Origin: Sphingopyxis chilensis
GTDB taxonomy: Bacteria; Pseudomonadota; Alphaproteobacteria; Sphingomonadales; Sphingomonadaceae
Length of the DNA stretch: 64,000 bases
Assembly: GCF_035930445.1 (NCBI RefSeq)
Contig: NZ_CP142394.1
Span: 3,629,501-3,693,500 of the forward strand
Reading direction: 5' to 3'
In this document: piece by piece, positions 1 through 8,666 of the stretch
Layout of the letters: each line of letters starts with the position of its first letter
Position numbering within the stretch: the stretch's first letter is position 1
Made by a program: the position numbers and the translations under genes
The notes under the pieces: model-generated
Databases searched by the model: none
The model's input: the letters and a program-made list of their open reading frames with translations, nothing else
What the model was told of the DNA's origin: nothing

Positions 1-178
1 GCGCGCGTTCGAGCGCCGCTTCCAGCTCGCCGATTTCGTGCGGGTCGCCAGCGCCGACCTCGCCGACGGGCTGCTCGTCATCGACCTGGTGCGCGAAGTG
101 CCCGAGGCGATGAAGCCGCACAAGATCGCGATCGGTGGCACGGCCCAACCGGTGATCGAGGACAAGAAGGCCGCGTAA
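1..178 (+). CDS. Hsp20/IbpA-type small heat-shock protein, C-terminal fragment
   Basis: The reading frame is open from base 2 to the TAA at 176-178, and the 5' part lies outside the window. The 58 visible residues resemble the end of an alpha-crystallin domain (FERRFQLADFVRV, then GLLVIDLVREVPE). They are followed by a KIAI sequence that matches the I-x-I C-terminal anchor small heat-shock proteins use to form oligomers. Members bind unfolding proteins in the cytoplasm without ATP. The motif fit is good, but the missing N-terminus prevents subtyping. A hairpin terminator follows at 206-237. Confidence 0.8.
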   Translation, partial: RAFERRFQLADFVRVASADLADGLLVIDLVREVPEAMKPHKIAIGGTAQPVIEDKKAA

Positions 179-205
179 GCACCGGCGAGCCTGACTTGAA
201 TGATG

Positions 206-237
206 CGGGGTCCGGAGTCCCTTCCGGGCCCCGTTTT
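206..237. terminator. Rho-independent terminator between convergent genes
   Basis: An 11-bp stem (206-216 with 223-233, one mismatch, GGGGTCCGGA/TCCGGGCCCC) closes a 6-base loop and is followed by TTTT. It lies between the rightward Hsp20 tail and the leftward GNAT gene. The T-run suits the rightward gene best. Confidence 0.75.
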
Positions 238-240
238 CGT

Positions 241-708
241 TCAGAGCGCGCGCGTCATGAAGCGGCTGAACGGGTCGGGCTTATAGTCGGCGAAGGGCGC
301 GCACTCGGTGAAGCCGTAACGCCGATACAGCGCGAAGGCAGGCTCGAACGACCCGCTCGACCCGGTTTCCAAGCTGAGGCGTTCGAGACCCCGTTCGCGC
401 GCGACATCGATGATATGGTCGAGCATATGCGCCGCGACACCCTGCCGCAGAAAGGCCTCGGCGGTGCGCATCGATTTGATTTCGCCGTGCGCGCTATCGA
501 GCATCTTCAAAGCGCCGCAGCCGGCAAGCTCGTCACCCCGGTGGATCGACCAGAAGGTCACGTCGCCCGCGCGCAGTCCGTCGAAATCGAGGAAGTGGCA
601 GCTGCCCGCGGGTGAGTTCGCGAGCATGCCCGCGAAATGCACCTCGAGCAGCGCGCGGACGGGCGCGCCCGACAGATCGTCCTCGACGATCCGCCAGGCG
701 GCACTCAC
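241..708 (-). CDS. GNAT family N-acetyltransferase
   Basis: This 155-residue protein has the GNAT acetyl-CoA fold. The motif A region, [18 protein letters not shown] (about residues 75-92), should bind the acetyl-CoA pyrophosphate, and a late YRRYGF segment matches motif B. The substrate is unknown. The start is GTG, read as GTGA with the stop of the upstream carboxypeptidase gene, so the two are probably translationally coupled. It is the last gene of the leftward run and ends at the shared terminator. Confidence 0.85.
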   Translation of the reverse strand: MSAAWRIVEDDLSGAPVRALLEVHFAGMLANSPAGSCHFLDFDGLRAGDVTFWSIHRGDELAGCGALKMLDSAHGEIKSMRTAEAFLRQGVAAHMLDHIIDVARERGLERLSLETGSSGSFEPAFALYRRYGFTECAPFADYKPDPFSRFMTRAL

Positions 709-1826
709 AGCATCTGGTCCAGCGTCTGGAGGCAGGCGTGCGCGAGCAGCTTCGAGCGCTCGGGCGACCAGCCCTGAACCGGATCGGGCAGGTCGCGATT
801 GTCCTTGAACGGCATTTCGAGCGTCATCGACACCGCGCCGAAGCGTTCGGCGAGCTGCGTCGTCGACATCGAGAGATTCGCCTGCCCCGGCGCCGATTCG
901 GTATAGCCGAGGTCGACCTGAAAATCGGGGGTGTTCGACGCGAGCGCGGCCTCGAACGCCTTATATTTTTCGGCCTGCTCGGCCTTCAGCGAGGGAATGC
1001 CCTCGAAACCCGCGAGGAAGACCGCGGGGATCGCCTCGTCGCCATGGACGTCCATCGCCCAGTCGACGCCGCTTTCGTCCATCGCGTTCCGAACTGCGAG
1101 CACTTCGGGGCTGCGCTCGGCGGTTGGATTCTCCCATTCGCGGTTGAGGTTCACGCCGGCGAAATTGGTGCGCAGATGCCCGCGACGCGATCCGTCGGGA
1201 TTCATGTTCGGTACGATATGGAAGCGGCATTTCTGCAGCAGCGAGCGTGCGTGCGGGTCGGCTGAATCGGTGAGCTTTTCGAGCGCGCCCTCCATCCACC
1301 ATTCGGCCATGCTCTCGCCGGGATGCTGGCGCGCATAGAGCCACACCTGCGTGTCGCCGCTGCCCATTTCGAGGCAGTCGACCGGCTGACCTTCGAGGCT
1401 GGTGCCGAGGCAGCGGTAGGTGACGCCCTCGCACTCGGCGACCGAGGCGATCAGGTCGTGATGGCGTTCCATCGAATAGGGCGCGAAATAGGCGATATAG
1501 AGGATCGGGCTTTCGGCGGTGTGCTGGATCGTCAGCGTGCCGCCGCCCGTTTTGGCGTCATACGCCGTGTCGAGACGGAACCAGTGTTCGCGGTCGGTGC
1601 TCGCGCATGCGGCATAGCCCGGCCAACCGTCGGGATAGGCCGATTCCGCCAGCCCGCCGATCGCGAGTTCAAGCGCGTCGCCGACGTGGCACGCGACGCG
1701 GAAGTGGAACCACTGGAAAAAGTCCGATTCGCGGTCCTTGCGAATCGAAAGGCGCGCCGACGTGCCGTCGACATTTTCCACGACGATATTGCCGCTGTCG
1801 AAAGCGGCGTTGATGCTGATGGTCAT
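705..1826 (-). CDS. M14 family zinc carboxypeptidase (cytosolic carboxypeptidase-like)
   Basis: This 373-residue protein has an N-terminal beta-sandwich typical of the Nna1/AGBL-like M14 branch, then the zinc peptidase domain. The ligands are visible: H168 and E171 in RQHPGES, and H261 in DVHGDE. NLNREW (about 226-231) should bind the substrate carboxylate, and E337 in TLEMPF fits the catalytic glutamate. There is no signal peptide, so it should act in the cytoplasm. Bacterial substrates for this branch are not established. The ATG at 1826 overlaps the stop of the upstream lipoprotein gene (ATGA). A longer in-frame extension exists but only reads through that gene. Confidence 0.88.
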   Translation of the reverse strand: MTISINAAFDSGNIVVENVDGTSARLSIRKDRESDFFQWFHFRVACHVGDALELAIGGLAESAYPDGWPGYAACASTDREHWFRLDTAYDAKTGGGTLTIQHTAESPILYIAYFAPYSMERHHDLIASVAECEGVTYRCLGTSLEGQPVDCLEMGSGDTQVWLYARQHPGESMAEWWMEGALEKLTDSADPHARSLLQKCRFHIVPNMNPDGSRRGHLRTNFAGVNLNREWENPTAERSPEVLAVRNAMDESGVDWAMDVHGDEAIPAVFLAGFEGIPSLKAEQAEKYKAFEAALASNTPDFQVDLGYTESAPGQANLSMSTTQLAERFGAVSMTLEMPFKDNRDLPDPVQGWSPERSKLLAHACLQTLDQML

Positions 1827-2464
1827 TTGACGCTGATAGTGCGTCCGGATTCGCCGGGGAAGTCCTTGAATAAGGCTTCGGCCAATTTCGCTGCGGCGAG
1901 GCTCGGCTGGTTCGCGGGCGCCTTGACCGGAACCGCGGTCAGCGCGCGGCCTTCCCACAACGCCTGACCCGTCGCGGCATCGTCGATGCGCACCGACAGC
2001 TGAAGGTCGGCCATCCGTTTCGGTCCGCCGCCGAGATTGATTCCGATGCCGAGCCCCACGCCCGAGCCGTAGTTGCCGGTAGACCCGCCAACGCCGACCG
2101 ACACCGGCGAACGGCGGCCCTCGGGCAACTGTTCGGAGCGGTCGAAGGCAATGCGGACGAGAAGCGGCGCGCGTTCGCCCACTCCCGCCGCGACAAGCCC
2201 CTGCCGCTGGAGCTGCTGGTCGACCGCGGTGCGATAGCTGTTCCATTCGAGCGAGGGCATCGCCGTCCCCGGCGCTACGCCCGGAACATCGGTCGCCGGA
2301 CCATCGAGCGGCGCGGTCGCGATGGCGTAGCGCGTTCCCGTCGCCCAGCCGGCGACCGCATTGGTGTGGAAACGGGTGACTTCGACCGGCGGCACCGCCG
2401 TCGCGCAGCCAGCCAGGGCGAACGCCGCTGCGCAGAGCAGGGCGGCGGAATGAGGACGCGTCAT
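1823..2464 (-). CDS. DUF4136-like lipoprotein
   Basis: This 213-residue protein has a lipoprotein signal: MTRP, a hydrophobic stretch and the lipobox LAGC, which would be acylated at the cysteine. The mature part includes a glycine-rich stretch ([19 protein letters not shown]) and resembles the DUF4136 family, whose function is unknown. The ATG at 2464 is preferred to one seven codons upstream because it gives a normal short basic n-region. Its stop overlaps the carboxypeptidase start, so the two are probably one transcript. Confidence 0.75.
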   Translation of the reverse strand: MTRPHSAALLCAAAFALAGCATAVPPVEVTRFHTNAVAGWATGTRYAIATAPLDGPATDVPGVAPGTAMPSLEWNSYRTAVDQQLQRQGLVAAGVGERAPLLVRIAFDRSEQLPEGRRSPVSVGVGGSTGNYGSGVGLGIGINLGGGPKRMADLQLSVRIDDAATGQALWEGRALTAVPVKAPANQPSLAAAKLAEALFKDFPGESGRTISVK

Positions 2465-2532
2465 CGGCGCATCATGCGCCAGCATTTATGGCTTGGCAAT
2501 GAACGGGATGCCTGCGCACCCCGTCCAAGCAA

Positions 2533-3198
2533 TCAGCGATAGAAGATATGATTGTCGATCTGCGCGATGCGCGTCTTGCGCCAACCCGGCGAGACATAGC
2601 GCGCGTGGAAGAAGAGAGCGCCCGGGGCGTGGTTCTTCCACGTGCCGTCGCGCGCGATCTGGGCGATCGCAACGGCATTGTTCCACTGGGCGCCCTGGCG
2701 GATCGCGGGCATCCGGCCGCCGCGCACGAAGCTGAACTGGCTTTTCTGGTGGACGACGCCGCACAGGCTTTTCGGGAAACGGCCCGAATTGGCGCGGTTG
2801 ATCACGACATGCGCGACCGCGAGCTGGCCGGGCAGCGATTCGCCGCGCGATTCGAAATAGACCGCACCGGCAAGGCAGCGCAGTTCGGGATCGATTTCGG
2901 CCGGCCTGGGTGTCGCGGCGACGAGTTCGGCGAGCGAAGCGGCCGTCACCGGGGGCGAGATCGGCGCGGGGTCGGCTTCGGCTTCGATCTGGTTGCTGTC
3001 TTCGACCGGGGTTTCGATTTCGGTCGGAAGGTCCGCCCTTTCCTCGACCGCCGGCGTGTCGGCGCCCGGGAGGATGATGGCGGGGATATTGGCGTCGGCC
3101 GCAAGATCGCTTGCAAAGCCCGGTTCCGCCAGAAGCAGCATGGAGGCAGCGGTCATGCCGACGGCAGCCATGCCGGCTACGTTCAAAATGCGACTCAT
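2533..3198 (-). CDS. Exported cell wall hydrolase, SleB/Hydrolase_2 family
   Basis: The protein has 221 residues. Residues 1-30 form a signal peptide or N-terminal membrane anchor, 31-100 are an acidic, proline-rich linker, and 101-221 are the SleB-like catalytic domain. E116 in YFESRGE fits the catalytic glutamate of this lysozyme-like fold, and GALFFHARYVSPGW is the conserved late motif. Family members cleave peptidoglycan glycan strands as lytic transglycosylases. The ATG at 3198 was chosen; a TTG four codons upstream is possible. About 200 bp of non-coding DNA upstream probably holds its promoter. Confidence 0.85.
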   Translation of the reverse strand: MSRILNVAGMAAVGMTAASMLLLAEPGFASDLAADANIPAIILPGADTPAVEERADLPTEIETPVEDSNQIEAEADPAPISPPVTAASLAELVAATPRPAEIDPELRCLAGAVYFESRGESLPGQLAVAHVVINRANSGRFPKSLCGVVHQKSQFSFVRGGRMPAIRQGAQWNNAVAIAQIARDGTWKNHAPGALFFHARYVSPGWRKTRIAQIDNHIFYR

Positions 3199-3396
3199 AG
3201 TGTCCGTCAAAAGTGCGGCCGATGAACCGAACCTCTCAAACCAGGCGGGGGACTATGGTCCTGTATCGCCGCCTGCGGTCATCGTCCGACTGCGTGTCCA
3301 AACCGGTTTGCCGGGTGCGTTGCCAAAAGCTGTGCAACCCGCGGATCGACCTACGCGTTATCGAATGGGCGCGAGTTATTGTGCGCCGCAACAGAG

Positions 3397-3735
3397 TCAA
3401 GTTAACGCCGCCCACTCCGCGACGAGTTGTGGCGCATCTGCGATATCCAGTTCAATCAGCCACAGATCGGGATCGGCCTTTCGCCGCCGTTCCTGATAGT
3501 TTGCGCGCGATTCCCCATCATTTGGATCGCTCGGGCCGACCGCCTCCCAGATATAGTGGCCATCGGCGCCAAAGCGCCGCTCGAGCAGCGGCCCGGGCTG
3601 GCCGCGGTCGCTGCACTGGACAAGGATGATGCCTGAATTTTCGTCGCCCTTGGCGAGCACGGTCGCAAAGCCGCCGGCCGCTTCGGTGCGACGAAGCAGC
3701 AGATCGACAAGGAAACGGCTTTTGAGGCGGGTCAT
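3397..3735 (-). CDS. DUF1491 family protein
   Basis: This 112-residue protein starts MTRLKSRFLVDLLLRR, the usual opening of DUF1491, a family I know only from alphaproteobacteria. It continues with a conserved GIILVQ and a late RADPDLWLIELDI-type segment (here RRKADPDLWLIE). There are no membrane segments or catalytic motifs, and the function is unknown. The ATG at 3735 was chosen over an upstream ATG because it matches the family start. It is separated from ptsN by a repeat element. Confidence 0.8.
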   Translation of the reverse strand: MTRLKSRFLVDLLLRRTEAAGGFATVLAKGDENSGIILVQCSDRGQPGPLLERRFGADGHYIWEAVGPSDPNDGESRANYQERRRKADPDLWLIELDIADAPQLVAEWAALT

Positions 3736-3743
3736 ATCAGCTT

Positions 3744-3846
3744 GTGCCCCTGCGATGGCAGGGGCCAATCACCGAAGGCACCGTCATCAACAGACGGTGG
3801 TGGAAATCGCGACGGCAGGTGATGGGCCCCTCCTTCGCAGGGGCAC
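3744..3846. repeat. REP-like inverted repeat
   Basis: A 12-bp perfect inverted pair, GTGCCCCTGCGA (3744-3755) and TCGCAGGGGCAC (3835-3846), brackets about 79 bp. A short local hairpin of CCCCTGC/GGCAGGGG sits within the left end. The sequence resembles the GC-rich palindromic elements scattered between sphingomonad genes. It fills most of the gap between ptsN and the DUF1491 gene. Confidence 0.6.
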
Positions 3847-3859
3847 GGCTGATCTTTTA

Positions 3860-4324
3860 TCAGGCCGCGTCACGCGTTTCGGTGTCGGCGAGCAGCGCAT
3901 AGAGCGCCTCGTCGTTCTTCGCGCCGCGCAGCCGGTCGGCGATCGCCTCGTTGCGCAGCATCCGCGACACGCCCGCGAGCGCTTTCAGATGGTCGGCACC
4001 GGCGTCGAGCGGCGAGAGCAGGATGAAGAGCAGATCGACGGGCAGGCCGTCGACTGCGTTGAAGTCGATCGGCTTGGCGAGTTGCAGGAACAGGCCGCGC
4101 ACCCCGCCGAGGTCCGCCATCTTGGCGTGCGGAAGCGCGATCCCGCGGCCAAACCCGGTCGAGCCCAGACGCTCGCGTTCGAGCAGCGCCTCGCTGACTT
4201 CGCCGGCGTCGAGGCCGAGCGAACGGCTGGCGAGATCACCGACAAAGGGGAAAAGCGCCTTTTTCGAATCGAGCTGAACATGCGCGCGCACGGTCGCCGG
4301 ATAGAGAAGGGAAGAAAGATTCAT
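3860..4324 (-). CDS. ptsN: PTS IIA-like nitrogen regulatory protein PtsN (EIIA-Ntr)
   Basis: This 154-residue protein is a single EIIA domain of the fructose/mannitol type. H66 in GRGIALPHAKM is the expected phosphorylation site. In the PTS-Ntr relay, phosphate passes from EI-Ntr to NPr to PtsN, and PtsN signals to potassium transport and stress systems. It lies just downstream of hpf in the same direction. The ATG at 4324 gives the standard MNLSSLL opening; the longer frame upstream is non-conserved. Confidence 0.93.
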   Translation of the reverse strand: MNLSSLLYPATVRAHVQLDSKKALFPFVGDLASRSLGLDAGEVSEALLERERLGSTGFGRGIALPHAKMADLGGVRGLFLQLAKPIDFNAVDGLPVDLLFILLSPLDAGADHLKALAGVSRMLRNEAIADRLRGAKNDEALYALLADTETRDAA

Positions 4325-4473
4325 CGTCTGGCCAAATCTTGTTAAACGCCGGACGCCGCCAGGAACTTGGGCTGGCAAACGGTCGCGGATCTGTCGTGGC
4401 AGGCCCCCCGCCATCCCGGCTTCGGGCATCGTTGGGCGCGGCCCTTAAGCCGGATGGCGAAGAAAAGCCAGCC

Positions 4474-5046
4474 CTATCGTGGTTCGACCCAGCCGATTGT
4501 CCCGTCGTCGCGGCGATAGACCATGTTGTGTGCGCCGGTCTTGCTGTTGACGAAGAGCAGCGCGTTGGTGTTCCGAAGGTCGAGCATCATCACGGCGTCG
4601 GACACGCTGCTGCTGGGGATATCGACGCGCGTTTCGGCGATGATCGCCGGCGCATCGCCCGCGTCTTCCTCGCTGCCAGGATCGAACACGGTATAGCCTG
4701 CATTGTCCTCGATCTCGTCGACAGTCGGCGACGGCGCGGCGACGCCATTATTGTGATCCTTCAACCGGCGCATGTAGCGCCTGAGCTGCTTTTCGATGCG
4801 TTCGGCCGCCCCCTCGAACGCGACATGCGCGTCCTGCGCCTGGCCATGGCCCTTGAGCACGAGCCCCTGCATCACATGCGCGACGATGTCGCACTGGAAA
4901 CTGTCGTGCGGACCTTTCCCGAAGGTCGCATGTGCCCCGATCGCGCGCGAGAAATATTTGTCGGCAATCGCGTTCATCCGGTCCGACACATGCGCCTGCA
5001 GCGCTTCGCCGGTTTCGATCTGGTGTCCAGAGACGCGGATTTCCAT
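4474..5046 (-). CDS. hpf: Ribosome hibernation promoting factor, long form
   Basis: The protein has 190 residues. Residues 1 to about 100 form the S30AE/RaiA domain (MEIRVSGHQIETGEAL), which sits in the small-subunit tRNA path. A linker of about 30 residues follows, then a C-terminal dimerisation domain ending RRDDGTIGWVEPR. This layout is long HPF, which forms 100S ribosome dimers in non-growing cells. A strong AAGGAGAAG ribosome binding site precedes the ATG at 5046. The pair hpf-ptsN lacks rpoN, which often sits beside these genes in other proteobacteria. Confidence 0.93.
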   Translation of the reverse strand: MEIRVSGHQIETGEALQAHVSDRMNAIADKYFSRAIGAHATFGKGPHDSFQCDIVAHVMQGLVLKGHGQAQDAHVAFEGAAERIEKQLRRYMRRLKDHNNGVAAPSPTVDEIEDNAGYTVFDPGSEEDAGDAPAIIAETRVDIPSSSVSDAVMMLDLRNTNALLFVNSKTGAHNMVYRRDDGTIGWVEPR

Positions 5047-5090
5047 TTTTCTTCTCCTTCTTGGCCGGTGCGACGACAATGGGAGAGTCG

Positions 5091-5798
5091 TTACACCGTA
5101 TCGAGCCACAGCGGCTGGTTCAGCCCTGCGACAAATTCGGCGTGCCGCGCGAGTTCGGCGGCCGACGCCATATGGGGACGGGGTTCGCGAAAGGGGCGGC
5201 CGGGACCGCGCGATGCCGCGGGCGAGGGGAGGTCGATCGACCCCGATACCGCCGAAGCGGCTCCGAGGCCGAGGCCGAGGCCGATCTGCCGGCCGCCGGT
5301 CATTTCGATATAGAGATGGGCGAGCAGCTCGGCGTCGAGCAGCGCGCCATGCTTGACGCGGTGGCTGCGGTCGATGCCGTAGCGCGTACAGAGCGCATCG
5401 AGGCTGTGCTTGGCGCCCGGGTGGAGCTTGCGCGCCATCTGCACCGTGCAGCACATGCGCGCCATGTCGAGCGCGGGCCGGCCGGCGCGCGCCAGCTCGG
5501 CGTTGACGAATCCGAAGTCGAACGCGGCATTGTGCGCGACGAGCGGCGCATCGCCGAGAAATTCGAGCAGTTCGTCGACGCGCGTCGCAAAGAGCGGCTT
5601 GTCCGAAAGGAATTGGATTGACAGCCCGTGCACCGCTTCGGCCGCGGCGGGCATATCGCGCTCGGGATTGAAATAGGCGTGGAAGGTGACGCCGGTTTCA
5701 CGGCGGCCGATCAACTCGACACATCCGATTTCGACCAGCCTGTCCCCGCTTCTGGGATCGAAACCCGTGGTTTCGGTATCGAAAATAATCTCGCGCAT
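5091..5798 (-). CDS. dnaQ: DNA polymerase III epsilon subunit (3'-5' proofreading exonuclease)
   Basis: This 235-residue protein is a DEDDh exonuclease. Exo I is FDTETTG (D7, E9), Exo II is HNAAFD (D94), and Exo III is H150 with D155 in HGALLDAEL. It removes mismatched bases during replication as part of the Pol III core. The poorly conserved C-terminal tail should bind the alpha subunit. It follows coaE by a 19-bp gap, in the leftward operon running from ppsR. Confidence 0.95.
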   Translation of the reverse strand: MREIIFDTETTGFDPRSGDRLVEIGCVELIGRRETGVTFHAYFNPERDMPAAAEAVHGLSIQFLSDKPLFATRVDELLEFLGDAPLVAHNAAFDFGFVNAELARAGRPALDMARMCCTVQMARKLHPGAKHSLDALCTRYGIDRSHRVKHGALLDAELLAHLYIEMTGGRQIGLGLGLGAASAVSGSIDLPSPAASRGPGRPFREPRPHMASAAELARHAEFVAGLNQPLWLDTV

Positions 5799-5817
5799 CG
5801 AAGGTTCAATCTGGACC

Positions 5818-6441
5818 CTATCGGGCGTGGAAACAAGAGGTGATGAAACGAATTTGGCGGTGCGTCTCGCTTTTGGGGCGGCCCGTTTCGATGATGAAAT
5901 CGGCGCGCGACCGCTTGACCCGGTCGGGAACCTGCAGACGGCGGATCGCCTTCAATTTCGCCGTCGTCATGCCGGGGCGCCGCATCACGCGTTTGCGCTG
6001 CATCCACGCGGGCGCCGAAACGACCGCGATCGCGCCGACCTTGCGCCAGCCGCCCTTTTCGAAGAGCAGAGGGATGTCGAGCACGACGAAATCGCGCGCG
6101 CGGTGGCGCGCGAGAAAGCGTTTCTGGGCCTTGCCGACCGCCGGATGGACGATCGCTTCGAGCGCGGCGAGTTCATGGGTATTGCCGATCACGCGCGCGC
6201 CGAGTTTCTGCCGGTCGACGCCGTTCGGGCCCGTGGTGCCGGGAAAACGCGCCTCGATCGCGGCGACGAGCGCGCCGCCGGGGCCTTGCAGCCGGTGCAC
6301 TTCGGCATCGGCGTCGAAGACGGGGGCGCCCTCACGCTCGAACATCGCCGCCGCGGTCGATTTGCCCATGCCGATCGAGCCGGTGAGCCCGAGAATGAAC
6401 GGTCGGCGGAGCCGCGAGCCGGGGCGCGGGCGGTGGGTCAC
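5818..6441 (-). CDS. coaE: Dephospho-CoA kinase
   Basis: This 207-residue protein phosphorylates dephospho-CoA to CoA using ATP, the last step of coenzyme A synthesis. The P-loop GSIGMGKST lies at residues 21-29, a FDAD follows, and DIPLLFEK is the conserved mid-protein motif. The start is a GTG at 6441, 4 bases after the aroE stop; no ATG fits before the P-loop. The first 14 residues are basic and not conserved. Confidence 0.93.
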   Translation of the reverse strand: MTHRPRPGSRLRRPFILGLTGSIGMGKSTAAAMFEREGAPVFDADAEVHRLQGPGGALVAAIEARFPGTTGPNGVDRQKLGARVIGNTHELAALEAIVHPAVGKAQKRFLARHRARDFVVLDIPLLFEKGGWRKVGAIAVVSAPAWMQRKRVMRRPGMTTAKLKAIRRLQVPDRVKRSRADFIIETGRPKSETHRQIRFITSCFHAR

Positions 6442-6445
6442 GCGA

Positions 6446-7261
6446 TTATCCGGCCACCAGCAGCGCGCGCAATTCCTCGTCGCGGCCCTCGGGCGGGGTG
6501 GCGCCGAAGAAGAGTTCAAAGGCGAGCGCAGCCTGGCCGATCAGCATGTCGAGCCCGTCGACGGTGTCGAGGCCGCGCGCCGCCGCGGCTTTGAGGAGCC
6601 TCGTCTGGAGCGGCGAATAGACGAGGTCGTAGACGATCGCGTCGTCGGGGAGCGGCGACAGGTCGAGATCGAGCGGCGGCTGGCCCGCCATGCCGAGGCT
6701 GCTCGAATTGACGAGCAGAGATACGGGGGGGAGCTGTGCATCGAGCGCCACGACATCGCCCCTGAGCCCGAAGGTCGCAAGCAGGCCCATCGCTTTCAAT
6801 GGACTGCGGTTGAGGATGGTGACGGAGCCGACGTTCGCGCGGGCCAGCGCAAACAGCACCGCGCGCGCCGCGCCGCCGGCGCCGACCACCGCGACGGGGG
6901 CGCCCTCGAGATCGAGTTCGGCGAGCGGCGAATAAAAGCCGGCGGCGTCGGTGTTGGTGCCGATCAGCGCACCGTCGGGCTGGCGGACGATGGTGTTCAT
7001 CGCGCCGATCGTGCCGCGAATGTCGCCGGGGTCGTCGACAAGACCCATCACTGCGGCCTTGTGCGGCATGGTGACGTTGCAGCCGCGCCAGTCGGGATCA
7101 ATGCGCCGCTCGGCGATATAGGCGGCGAGCTCTTCGGATTTCACATGCGCGCGGCGGTAATCGCCCGGCAGCCCGAGCGCGTCGAGCCAGAAGCCGTGGA
7201 TCAGTGGCGATTTGGACTGGACGATCGGGTCGCCGATGACTTCTGCGAAAGGCGTGCTCAT
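6446..7261 (-). CDS. aroE: Shikimate dehydrogenase
   Basis: This 271-residue enzyme reduces 3-dehydroshikimate to shikimate with NADPH in the aromatic amino acid pathway. K68 (NVTMPHK) and D105 (GTNTDAAG) are the catalytic pair. The NADP loop GAGGAARA is at about 127-134. The ATG at 7261 overlaps the maf stop as ATGA, so translation is coupled. Confidence 0.95.
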   Translation of the reverse strand: MSTPFAEVIGDPIVQSKSPLIHGFWLDALGLPGDYRRAHVKSEELAAYIAERRIDPDWRGCNVTMPHKAAVMGLVDDPGDIRGTIGAMNTIVRQPDGALIGTNTDAAGFYSPLAELDLEGAPVAVVGAGGAARAVLFALARANVGSVTILNRSPLKAMGLLATFGLRGDVVALDAQLPPVSLLVNSSSLGMAGQPPLDLDLSPLPDDAIVYDLVYSPLQTRLLKAAAARGLDTVDGLDMLIGQAALAFELFFGATPPEGRDEELRALLVAG

Positions 7262-7854
7262 TGCGGCGCCAATCCGGTGGTGCGCAGCCACGCCAGCAGG
7301 GGCAGCATCGGCATGCCGATGATCGTCCAGGGATCGCCCTCGACCTTTTCAAACAATTGCACGCCCGCTCCCTCGATTTCGTAACAGCCGACGGTCCAGC
7401 GGATGCTGTCCCAGTTTTGCGCGACATAGTGGGCGATGAAGGCGTCCGACAAGGGGCGCATCCACAGCTTCGCCTCACCGATCGCGCGCCATACCGGCGC
7501 GCCATCGCGCGCGGCGACCGCGGCGCTGAACAGGCGGTGGCGCGCGCCCGCCATGCGGCGGAGATGCTCGGCCGCCTCTTCGGGCGTGGCGGGTTTCGAG
7601 AGCATCGCGCCATCGTCGAGCGCAAGCGTGGAGTCGGCACCGAGCACGGTGACCCCGGGAAGGCGCGACGAGATTTTGACGGCTTTCGCCTCGGCGAGCG
7701 CGTCGGCGATGTTGCGCGGAGTCTGGCCGGCCGCAAGGAGCGAAGCGGTCAGTGCCTCCTCGTCGACATGCGCGGCGCTTGTTTCAAAATCGAGGCCGGC
7801 GGCGCGGAGCATCGCGGCGCGGCCACTGCTTTGCGAGGCGAGGAGCAAGGTCAT
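7258..7854 (-). CDS. maf: Maf-family nucleoside triphosphate pyrophosphatase
   Basis: This 198-residue protein opens with LLLASQSSGRAAML, the phosphate-binding signature of Maf. The family hydrolyses dTTP, UTP or modified nucleotides to monophosphates and has been linked to septum inhibition. A KPATPEEA motif follows in mid-protein. It overlaps both neighbours by 4 bases (ATGA with ppsR upstream and with aroE downstream), which indicates a tightly coupled operon. Confidence 0.9.
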   Translation of the reverse strand: MTLLLASQSSGRAAMLRAAGLDFETSAAHVDEEALTASLLAAGQTPRNIADALAEAKAVKISSRLPGVTVLGADSTLALDDGAMLSKPATPEEAAEHLRRMAGARHRLFSAAVAARDGAPVWRAIGEAKLWMRPLSDAFIAHYVAQNWDSIRWTVGCYEIEGAGVQLFEKVEGDPWTIIGMPMLPLLAWLRTTGLAPQ

Positions 7855-8666
7855 GCTGCGGCGGAGCGGTCTTCGACGAGCTTGATCACGGCGGCGGCGG
7901 TTTCCTCGATCGAGCGGCGCGTCACGTCGATCACCGGCCAGCCGTTGTCGGCGAACATCCGCCGCGCATAAGCGAGCTCGGCCTTGACGCGTTCGTCGTC
8001 GACATAAGAGGTTTCGGGCGCCTGATTCAAGGAAAGCAGCCGGTTGCGGCGAACCTGAACGAGCCGGTCGAGCCCGGTCGTCAGCCCGACGATCATCGGG
8101 CGCTTCAGATTGAACAGCGCGTTCGGCGGCGGCGATTCGGGGACGATCGGGATGTTTGCGGTCTTGAAGCCGCGATTGGCGAGATAGATGCTCGTCGGCG
8201 TTTTCGAGGTGCGCGACACGCCCGCGAGGACGATGTCGGCCTGTTCCCAATTTTCCCAGCCGATGCCGTCGTCGTGCGCGACGGTGAACTGAATCGCCTC
8301 GACGCGCGCAAAATAGGCGGCGTCGAGGACATGCTGGCGGCCGGGACGCGCCTTCGCTTCCTGCCCGAGCATCCGCGACAGCGCGTCGGTCACCGCGTCG
8401 AGCGCGGCGACGGTCGGAAGGGCGTGCGCGCTCGCGCGACGTTCGAGGCTGGCGCGCAGCTCACCGTTGACGAGGGTGAAGAGGATCATGCCGGGACTCG
8501 CCTGCACCTCGGCCATGATCCGGTCGAGATGCGATTCCGACCGGACCATCGGCCAGAAATGGCGCACGACCTCGACATCGTCGAACTGCGCGATCGCCGC
8601 CTTCGCGATATTTTCGAGCGTCTCGCCCGTGGAATCGGATATGAGGTGGAGGTGAAGCCGGCCCAT
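7851..8666 (-). CDS. ppsR: Pyruvate phosphate dikinase regulatory protein (PSRP/DUF299, RP001 family)
   Basis: This 271-residue protein belongs to the bifunctional ADP-dependent kinase/phosphorylase family that switches PPDK or PEP synthase off and on. The P-loop GVSRTSKTP is at 149-157, and the conserved opening LHLISDSTGETLE is at 4-17. It is the first gene of the leftward operon (ppsR-maf-aroE-coaE-dnaQ) and borders the candidate origin. The pairing of this family with hemE around oriC is a described alphaproteobacterial pattern (Rickettsia RP001). The ATG at 8666 matches the family start; upstream codons in frame lie inside the origin region. Confidence 0.93.
   Translation of the reverse strand: MGRLHLHLISDSTGETLENIAKAAIAQFDDVEVVRHFWPMVRSESHLDRIMAEVQASPGMILFTLVNGELRASLERRASAHALPTVAALDAVTDALSRMLGQEAKARPGRQHVLDAAYFARVEAIQFTVAHDDGIGWENWEQADIVLAGVSRTSKTPTSIYLANRGFKTANIPIVPESPPPNALFNLKRPMIVGLTTGLDRLVQVRRNRLLSLNQAPETSYVDDERVKAELAYARRMFADNGWPVIDVTRRSIEETAAAVIKLVEDRSAAA

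Noticed and set aside
705..2246. A 513-residue leftward frame covering the carboxypeptidase and part of the lipoprotein gene
   Set aside because: The extra N-terminus is arginine-rich and antisense-like, reading the lipoprotein gene in the wrong frame. The ATG at 1826 with ATGA overlap fits both families.
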